A DNA stretch of 64,000 bases from Enterobacter wuhouensis (lineage in GTDB: Bacteria; Pseudomonadota; Gammaproteobacteria; Enterobacterales; Enterobacteriaceae). The notes under the pieces are model-generated. The model did not search any database and was not told the origin of the DNA. It worked only from the letters and a program-made list of their open reading frames with translations. Made by a program: the position numbers and the translations under genes. Below, in pieces: positions 58,742-64,000 of the stretch. Positions within the stretch are counted from its first letter, which is position 1, and the number at the start of each line of letters is the position of its first letter. The stretch is taken from contig NZ_SJOO01000004.1 of NCBI RefSeq assembly GCF_004331265.1, positions 372,001 through 436,000 on the forward strand, in the 5' to 3' direction.

Positions 58742-58850
58742 CCCCCTCACCCTACCCCTCTCCCTCAAGGGAGAGGGAACCGATCGAGCACATTGCTAAG
58801 CCTGACTCCGGTTTTCTCCCTCTCCCCGTGGGAGAGGGCTGGGGTGAGGG
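58742..58850. repeat. Two-hairpin palindromic intergenic repeat
   Basis: CCCCTCACCCT ... GGGGTGAGGG outer arms with two hairpins spaced by about 45 bp. It fills the gap between nrdD and nrdG, ending 15 bp before nrdG. Confidence 0.85.
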
Positions 58851-58865
58851 CATCAGGTTAACGCT

Positions 58866-59330
58866 ATGAATTATCACCAGTACTACCCCGTCGACATCGT
58901 CAACGGTCCCGGCACCCGCTGCACTCTGTTCGTCTCAGGCTGCGTTCACGAATGCCCCGGCTGCTACAACAAAAGCACCTGGCGCCTGAACTCCGGCATG
59001 CCTTTTACCGCCGAGATGGAAGACCGAATCATCAACGACCTGAACGACACGCGCATTCACCGTCAGGGGATCTCACTTTCCGGCGGCGACCCCCTGCACC
59101 CGCAAAACGTGCCGGATATCATGAAGCTGGTAAAACGCATTCGCCGCGAGTGCGTGGGAAAAGATATCTGGGTCTGGACAGGCTATAAGCTGGATGAGCT
59201 GAACGCGCAGCAAAGGGAAGTGGTCGATCTGATTAACGTCCTGGTCGACGGCAAGTTCGTGCAGGATTTAAAAGACCCGGCGCTGATTTGGCGCGGAAGC
59301 AGTAACCAGGTTGTGCATCATCTGCGGTGA
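58866..59330 (+). CDS. nrdG: Anaerobic ribonucleotide reductase-activating protein
   Basis: 154 residues. Radical SAM enzyme that makes the glycyl radical on NrdD. The 4Fe-4S motif CVHECPGC is followed by YNKSTW; SLSGGDPLHPQN binds SAM. No strong ribosome site, perhaps coupled to nrdD expression through the repeat-bearing spacer. Confidence 0.97.
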   Translation: MNYHQYYPVDIVNGPGTRCTLFVSGCVHECPGCYNKSTWRLNSGMPFTAEMEDRIINDLNDTRIHRQGISLSGGDPLHPQNVPDIMKLVKRIRRECVGKDIWVWTGYKLDELNAQQREVVDLINVLVDGKFVQDLKDPALIWRGSSNQVVHHLR

Positions 59331-59333
59331 TCG

Positions 59334-59618
59334 TTAGAGCCGTTTGTTAGCATCATGATAAACGGCTGATTTCTCTCTCTTACCGATAGCGATAACAAAT
59401 ACCGTTACAACGTTGTCCTGAACCTGATAGACCAAACGATAACCCTGCGCTCTGAGTTTTATTTTGTAGCAATCAGGTAGACCATGAAGGCGGGCCGATT
59501 CGCCCCTGGGGTTCACCAACACGTCCGCTAGTTTCTTCTTAAACTGGTCTTTTACAGTCTCCCCCAACTTGCTCCACTCCTTTAACGCCCTCGGGTCAAA
59601 TTCCAGTTCATAAGTCAT
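59334..59618 (-). CDS. relE: RelE-type mRNA interferase toxin
   Basis: 94 residues, close to E. coli RelE (FDPRALKEWSKLGETVKDQFKKKL, CYKIKLRAQGYRLVYQV, VIAIGKRE). Cleaves mRNA in the ribosomal A site. Overlaps relB by 11 bp, so translation is coupled. Convergent with nrdG, 3 bp apart. Confidence 0.95.
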   Translation of the reverse strand: MTYELEFDPRALKEWSKLGETVKDQFKKKLADVLVNPRGESARLHGLPDCYKIKLRAQGYRLVYQVQDNVVTVFVIAIGKREKSAVYHDANKRL

Positions 59619-59850
59619 CCAGGCTAACCTTAATTCCCTTTTGCGGATTCGCTAGTCGCTCCCGGACTGCCTGTACCAGTTCATCTTCACTGTCGCTAAT
59701 GGTGACCGTTTTCACCGGCATACGTCCCGTCTCCGCGACGTACTGAAACAGTAATCGCACGGCTTCCGTTGGGGTGATATTGAGTTTTTCCAGCACGGCA
59801 TAAGCCTCGTTTTTGAGTTTGTCATCCAGACGGACGTTTAGCGTGGCCAT
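59608..59850 (-). CDS. relB: RelB-type antitoxin
   Basis: 80 residues. Ribbon-helix-helix N-terminus (ATLNVRLDDKLKNEAYAVLEKLNITPTEAVRLLFQYV) for DNA binding and a C-terminal tail that wraps RelE. Autoregulates through the repeats just upstream. Confidence 0.95.
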   Translation of the reverse strand: MATLNVRLDDKLKNEAYAVLEKLNITPTEAVRLLFQYVAETGRMPVKTVTISDSEDELVQAVRERLANPQKGIKVSLDDL

Positions 59851-59873
59851 TATGCCTCCAGCAAAATCGAATG

Positions 59874-59907
59874 TGTAATGCAGTTTAGCATTACATTCGC
59901 ATTACAT
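59874..59907 (-). promoter_or_regulatory. RelB operator repeats
   Basis: TGTAATGC-AGTTTA-GCATTACA is an 8 bp inverted repeat, followed by a third GCATTACAT copy, 24 bp ahead of relB. Typical of ribbon-helix-helix autoregulation. Confidence 0.7.
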
Positions 59908-59927
59908 CGAATTATGGATAACGCCTC

Positions 59928-61838
59928 TCAAAACCGACTCAAACTCTCCATCGCCACCGCCTTAAACTCGGCAAAATCTCCGCAGCTACACAGCCGCGAC
60001 ATCGCCCGTTCACGCAGGAAGGTGACGAAAATATCGTAAATCGCCATCGCCTCTTCGTATTCGCTTTTGCTGATGGCGAGCAGGAAGATGACGTGCGCGG
60101 TTTCATCGCCCCACTGAATGCCCTGCGGCGCCAGCACGGTATAGACCACCGTTTTCTGCGCCAGCAGGCCGAGGGAGTGCGGCAGCGCAATGCCGTCGCC
60201 GAGCATGGTGCTGACGATGGCCTCACGCTCGATAACCGATTCCAGGAACTCCGCCCCGACGTAGCCTTCGCCTTCAAGCTGCTCGCACAGCTCGCGGAAC
60301 AGCGTTTGCTGGTCAACGGGCGTGTCGATGATACGGAAATGGGCGGCGTCGAAGTATTTATCCAGCATCCACGGGCGGGTGCGGTCCACCAGCACCAGCT
60401 TGCCGATCTGCTCCAGCTGATAGTCGGTCGGGAACGGGGCGATCATTACCACCGGCTTAGACTTTTCGCTCACGCGGGCGGTGGATATGACAAAGTCTTC
60501 GCCGATGGATTCGGCCAGCTCGTACTCGCGCAGGGTGAGCGTGCGCGTGACCTCAATTTGCGGATATTTACGCTGCAGCACCGCTTCAATCATGCGGACC
60601 ATAGCATTACCGGCGTCGCACACCAGCAGCACGCGCGGCTGGCGCTGGTAGCCAATGTTGTAGTGGCGCTCCAGCCCGACGCCAATATGCAGCACCAGGA
60701 AGCCAATCTCGTTTTCGCTGATCACATACGGCGTGTATTTGCCCCAGCTCGACACCGCCGCCAGGGTCATATCCCAGGCCATCGGGTAGTGCTGCTTAAT
60801 GTTATCCAGCAGCGGGTTGGGGATCATGATTTGATACCGCACGCGGGTGATCATGGTTTTGATGTGCGTGAGCAGGTCCGCGTGCAGCTGCTCGTCGCTG
60901 AGCAGGTTGTAGTTATAGTGGGTGTTGATATAGCGCAGGATGTAGTTGACCAGCGCCTCGTCGTCGTCGGCATTGATGGCGCTCGGGGCAATCTCCTGGA
61001 TCTGCCGCGCCGCAATGTGCACGCAGAGCCAGCTCTCCTCCGAAGGTGAAAGCGCTTTGCCCGCCAGCTGCTGGATAGTGACGGCGATATCCTTCGCCGC
61101 CTCGCGCACGTTCTCTTCCACGTCTTCGGCGTGGAATTCCGGCAGCGGATAGCCCTCGCTGATGCGGCGCACCGACACCGCGCAGTACAGGCGCAGGAAC
61201 AGCTCGCCTTCGTCGGTCAGGCGGATGTGGTGACGCGTCAGCGCGTCGTGCAGCACGGGCACCATCTGTTCCGCTACGCCCGCATTCAGCGCAACGTCCG
61301 TCACCAGCGGGTTCAGGCTGTCCTGCTGCGCCAGCTCCCAGAGAAGATCGGTGAGGCAGGCCCGGGTCGCCATCTCGCTGCCAAACAGCTTCATGCCGTG
61401 ACGCGGGCGGGTTTCCAGCGTCAGGTGATAGCGATGGAACCACTCGCGGACCTCCACCATGTCGCTTTGCAGCGTGGCGCGGCTGACGAACCACTCGTCC
61501 GCCAGATCTTCCAGCTTGAGAGAGAATGCGGAAGTGAGAAAACGCACCACCAGATAATGCACGCGCTCGGGCCCGGTCCGGGGAATGCGCAGCGCGCGCG
61601 GGTGGGATGCCTGCAATTGCTGATAACGTTCAGCGTCGTCGATTTTGAGCTGATAGCCGTTGCCGCGGCTCAGAATAAACTGCGCGCCGTGGCTTGCCAG
61701 CAACGCGTTCAGGGCGGTGATATCGGCACGGACGGTTCGCGTGGAGACCGACAGCCGCTGCGCCAGCTCGTCCTGCGGCAGCGTCTCGTTTTGCAACAGG
61801 TCGAAAAGTTGCGCTAAACGTTGGTTCGGGAATCGCAC
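59928..61838 (-). CDS. PRD-domain transcription regulator with PTS EIIB- and EIIA-like domains
   Basis: 636 residues, MtlR/LicR-like. N-terminal helix-turn-helix (ELAQRLSVSTRTVRADITALNAL), a second winged helix, two PRDs with His pairs, an EIIB-like domain (LLVCDAGNAMVRMIEAVL, Cys about 405) and C-terminal EIIA-2 domain (LGDGIALPHSLGLL, phospho-His). It senses PTS flux and activates sugar genes. Located last in the minus-strand operon with lactonase and KDGP aldolase, 19 bp after the former, so it likely controls them. Confidence 0.9.
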   Translation of the reverse strand: MRFPNQRLAQLFDLLQNETLPQDELAQRLSVSTRTVRADITALNALLASHGAQFILSRGNGYQLKIDDAERYQQLQASHPRALRIPRTGPERVHYLVVRFLTSAFSLKLEDLADEWFVSRATLQSDMVEVREWFHRYHLTLETRPRHGMKLFGSEMATRACLTDLLWELAQQDSLNPLVTDVALNAGVAEQMVPVLHDALTRHHIRLTDEGELFLRLYCAVSVRRISEGYPLPEFHAEDVEENVREAAKDIAVTIQQLAGKALSPSEESWLCVHIAARQIQEIAPSAINADDDEALVNYILRYINTHYNYNLLSDEQLHADLLTHIKTMITRVRYQIMIPNPLLDNIKQHYPMAWDMTLAAVSSWGKYTPYVISENEIGFLVLHIGVGLERHYNIGYQRQPRVLLVCDAGNAMVRMIEAVLQRKYPQIEVTRTLTLREYELAESIGEDFVISTARVSEKSKPVVMIAPFPTDYQLEQIGKLVLVDRTRPWMLDKYFDAAHFRIIDTPVDQQTLFRELCEQLEGEGYVGAEFLESVIEREAIVSTMLGDGIALPHSLGLLAQKTVVYTVLAPQGIQWGDETAHVIFLLAISKSEYEEAMAIYDIFVTFLRERAMSRLCSCGDFAEFKAVAMESLSRF

Positions 61839-61857
61839 GTCGTTGTCCTCTTACGGC

Positions 61858-62994
61858 TTAGGGTGAAATGACCATCTGGGATGGGCTGCCGACCGGGGTA
61901 TAGTCCGGCTCGAAGCTGAGTTTGCCGTCCTGCGCCACGCGGAAACGGGTAATGTTGTCGCTGCGCTGGTTCATGACGTACAGCCAGCGCCCCTGCTTAT
62001 CAAGCGTCAGGGTGCGCGGGTAATCCCCCCGCGTCCACACGTCGTCCCGATGGATCAGCGTGCCATCCGCCGTTACGGTAAAGTGCGCGATGCTGTTATG
62101 CAAACGATTAGCCACATACAGCTGCTTGCCGTCGGCGCTTAACGCCAGCCCTGCGGCAAAACTGGTGCCTTTGTAACCTTCCGGCAGCGCGGAAACCGTT
62201 TTGCCCTCTTGCAGCGTGCCGTTTGCCGTCACGGCATAATGGGTCAGCGTAGACGCCTCTTCGTTAATCAGCCACAGGCCATCCCCTTTTGGCGTAAAGA
62301 CAAAATGGCGCGGCCCGGCGCCTTTTGAGGAAGCGCTGATAAACGGCGGATCGTTCGGGGTTAACTTCCCTGTTCGATCGTCAAAACGGTACTGGTAGAG
62401 GCGATCCAGCCCCAGATCGGTAGAAAATACGTATTTCCCGCTCGGATCGGCGGCGATCATGTGCGCATGGGGGCCGTTGTGATCGCTGATGGCAAAGCTG
62501 CCCTCCGCAGCCGCTTCTGGCTTCGCCGCGCCCGCTTCGCCTTGATCCTGATGAGTGTCCGTGGCCTCACCCAGGCTGCCGTCTGTGTTGACCGGCAAAA
62601 CGGCAATCGATCCGCTGACGTAGTTCGCCACCAGCAGATGCTTGCCGTTCGGCGTCAGGGAAAGATACACCGGCCCGGCACCGCCGGACGCCACCTGATT
62701 CAACTCGCTCAGCGCGCCGTTATCCCCCACCCGCAGCGCCTGCACCACGCCCTGCTCCACTTCGCTTGCCAGATACAGCGTTTTGCCGTCGTGAGAGGCG
62801 GCCAGCTGCGCGGCGTTGGGCAATGTGCTCACCAGCGTTTTGTTGCCGAGCGCGCCGGTTTGCGGATCGACGGTAAAGCGGTACAGCCCTTCACCGTTGG
62901 GGTTGTAGGTGCCGACCCAGGCGTACTGGGTTTGAGCGACGGCAGTGGTGGCAAGCAGAGAGAGTGAAGCGACGAGCAGGTTACGGGTGTGCAT
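61858..62994 (-). CDS. Secreted 6-phosphogluconolactonase-like (YbhE/Lactonase family) protein
   Basis: 378 residues from MHTRNLLVASLSLLATTAVAQ, a signal peptide preceded by CGAAGGAGCCGCC; a longer frame runs back into the palindromic repeat and is rejected. Seven-bladed propeller of the lactonase family (YAWVGTYNPNGEGLYRF, DHNGPHAHMIAADPSGKYVFSTDLG, GAGPRHFVF, SPSQMVISP). Because it is exported, it probably acts on unphosphorylated sugar lactones in the periplasm. Operon context: keto-deoxy sugar acid use. Confidence 0.88.
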   Translation of the reverse strand: MHTRNLLVASLSLLATTAVAQTQYAWVGTYNPNGEGLYRFTVDPQTGALGNKTLVSTLPNAAQLAASHDGKTLYLASEVEQGVVQALRVGDNGALSELNQVASGGAGPVYLSLTPNGKHLLVANYVSGSIAVLPVNTDGSLGEATDTHQDQGEAGAAKPEAAAEGSFAISDHNGPHAHMIAADPSGKYVFSTDLGLDRLYQYRFDDRTGKLTPNDPPFISASSKGAGPRHFVFTPKGDGLWLINEEASTLTHYAVTANGTLQEGKTVSALPEGYKGTSFAAGLALSADGKQLYVANRLHNSIAHFTVTADGTLIHRDDVWTRGDYPRTLTLDKQGRWLYVMNQRSDNITRFRVAQDGKLSFEPDYTPVGSPSQMVISP

Positions 62995-63024
62995 GGCGGC
63001 TCCTTCGGGTGTGTGCGGTGTTTG

Positions 63025-63107
63025 CCCCCTCACCCTAACCCTCTCCCCAAAGGGGAGAGGGGACGATGACACCCTCTCCCCTTTGGGGAGAGGGCTGGGG
63101 TGAGGGG
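63025..63107. repeat. Two-hairpin palindromic intergenic repeat
   Basis: CCCCTCACCCT ... GGGTGAGGGG outer arms, two CCCTCTCCCC / GGGGAGAGG hairpins; nearly the same as the copy between arcC and arcB. Lies within the operon between aldolase and lactonase genes. Confidence 0.9.
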
Positions 63108-63118
63108 TGTTGTTTTTG

Positions 63119-63859
63119 CTACTTAACCAGCTTCTTCGTCATCGCCAGCAGCGTACGCACGTCTTCCGGGCGCGTGTCGCCGCTGGCTTTGTCGATAATT
63201 GAGCTGTAGATATGCGGGATGATTTTGCTCACGCCCGCGTCGAGGGCGATCTGCAGGATCTCCTCGTAGTTTTCCAGATCGATACCTCCGGTTGGCTCCA
63301 GCCAGAAGTCGTGACGGGCGCAGGCTTCCGCCACCGCTTTGTACTCGTCACGGCACTTCAGGCCGCCCATCGGGAAGTATTTGATGGAGCTGCCGCCGAA
63401 ATCCTTCAGCAGGGCAATCGCGGTTTCAACCGGCACGATGCCGTCAGGCGCGTTGCTGCTCAGCGGGCCGGTGGAGATTTTGACCATCCCGACGGTGCCG
63501 GTCGGCGAGACCAGACCGTTAACCACCGATTCATTCTGCCCCAGCAGCGCGCGGCTGGTGGCTACGCCGGTGAACACCTGGTTGACGTGCTGCGGCTGGA
63601 CCTGACGGGAAATTTCACTCACCATCGCCGACTGGTTCGGATCGCCCGCGCCCAGCCCAACGGAGAGCGCGTTATCAATCAGCGCGGCATATTCACGCAT
63701 ATCGGCAACGGCGCTCGCCACGTCCGGGTAATTTTTGGAGAGCACGCCCACCAGCACGTGACCTTCCGCCGCCTCGTAAATGGCGCTGGCGTTGGCTTTC
63801 GATCCTGCCAGCACGTTCAGGCAGACGCGGTCACGGTAAAAATTGGGGGTCAGTTTCAT
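63119..63859 (-). CDS. dgaF: 2-dehydro-3-deoxy-phosphogluconate aldolase (DgaF/KDGP aldolase family)
   Basis: 246 residues. NFYRDRVCLNVLAGSKANA, SVGLGAGDPNQ, KYFPMGGLKCRDEY and GVSKIIPHIYSSIIDKA are the family marks; Lys in the latter blocks forms the Schiff base. It splits KDGP to pyruvate and glyceraldehyde-3-phosphate. The ATG overlaps the stop of the upstream DgaE-type gene (ATGA), as in Salmonella dgaE-dgaF of D-glucosaminate use, though this may be a related cluster for another amino sugar acid. Confidence 0.85.
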   Translation of the reverse strand: MKLTPNFYRDRVCLNVLAGSKANASAIYEAAEGHVLVGVLSKNYPDVASAVADMREYAALIDNALSVGLGAGDPNQSAMVSEISRQVQPQHVNQVFTGVATSRALLGQNESVVNGLVSPTGTVGMVKISTGPLSSNAPDGIVPVETAIALLKDFGGSSIKYFPMGGLKCRDEYKAVAEACARHDFWLEPTGGIDLENYEEILQIALDAGVSKIIPHIYSSIIDKASGDTRPEDVRTLLAMTKKLVK

Positions 63860-64000
63860 GCTTTTTTCTCCTGTCCTAATACTTCGCTAATGCGGCGGTA
63901 TACGATGTTCAGCTGGTCAGCATTCACGCTGCGCACGTCCGCTTCGATAATCCCTTCGTTGGCCTTGTAGCCACGGAAGTAAATGGCGTATTCGCCCTGC
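63856..64000 (-). CDS. dgaE: DgaE-type PLP-dependent ammonia lyase, C-terminal fragment
   Basis: Only the last 47 codons are in the window (ending NADQLNIVYRRISEVLGQEKKA). YAIYFRGYKANEGIIEADVRS matches the C-terminus of SelA-like DgaE lyases that turn glucosaminate-6-phosphate into KDGP. The 4 bp overlap with the aldolase gene supports the call, but the fragment is short. Confidence 0.6.
   Translation of the reverse strand, partial: QGEYAIYFRGYKANEGIIEADVRSVNADQLNIVYRRISEVLGQEKKA

Noticed and set aside
62995..63072. 26 extra N-terminal codons of the lactonase frame
   Set aside because: They translate the palindromic repeat; a good ribosome site and signal peptide start at 62,994.

Overview
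This window is chromosomal DNA of a member of the Enterobacteriaceae, most likely Enterobacter or a close relative. The core genes (rraB, argI, pyrLBI, ridA, mgtA, treRBC, nrdDG, relBE) read as close homologues of E. coli and Salmonella genes. The arginine deiminase cluster beside pyrBI is the Salmonella/Enterobacter arrangement. Many gaps carry large GC-rich palindromic repeats of the kind common in Enterobacter. The species call is inference; no 16S gene is present.

Layout. (1) 1-25,508 is a horizontally acquired island integrated in the 3' end of tRNA-Leu(CAA) (leuX), with a P4-type tyrosine integrase next to the tRNA; its far end lies outside the window. Its cargo is six very large co-oriented genes (minus strand). 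First come a helicase-nuclease fusion and an unrecognised 743-residue protein, joined by an ATGA overlap. A 252 bp gap with a strong hairpin follows. Then come a SNF2-type helicase, a 1,642-residue adenine-N6 methylase, a 2,113-residue DEAD-type helicase with DUF1998 and a possible C-terminal nuclease, and an SF1 (UvrD-type) helicase with a RelE-like N-terminus that runs off the left edge. The last four are packed with gaps or overlaps of 1-4 bp. SNF2 helicase + methylase + helicase/DUF1998 is the logic of DISARM-like phage defence, but the composition is not classical DISARM. This is the most interesting part of the window.

(2) 25,509-36,600: a membrane-anchored unknown, miaE, rraB, argI with two ARG boxes, then an IclR regulator and xylonate/xyloside genes (xynR, yagH, yagG, yagF, yagE) and tabA. 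The order argI-xynR-yagH-yagG-yagF-yagE is the order found around argF in the CP4-6 region of E. coli K-12.

(3) 36,600-44,700: arginine deiminase operon (arcA, arcC, arcB, arcD-like) behind tandem FNR-like and CRP-like promoters, an ArgR paralogue lacking the arginine-binding Asp pair, pyrL-pyrB-pyrI with its attenuator, and ridA.

(4) 44,700-56,250: a chitin-active LPMO (GbpA-type) convergent with a GH20 hexosaminidase, mgtA with PhoP box and mgtL leader peptide, and the trehalose genes treR, treB and treC with a perfect TreR operator.

(5) 56,250-64,000: nrdD-nrdG behind overlapping FNR and NrdR boxes, a relBE toxin-antitoxin pair, and a minus-strand catabolic operon (DgaE-type lyase fragment, KDGP aldolase, periplasmic lactonase-like protein, PRD/PTS-domain regulator).

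Seven two-hairpin palindromic elements and one half element sit between genes from 28.8 to 63.1 kb, and none in the island.
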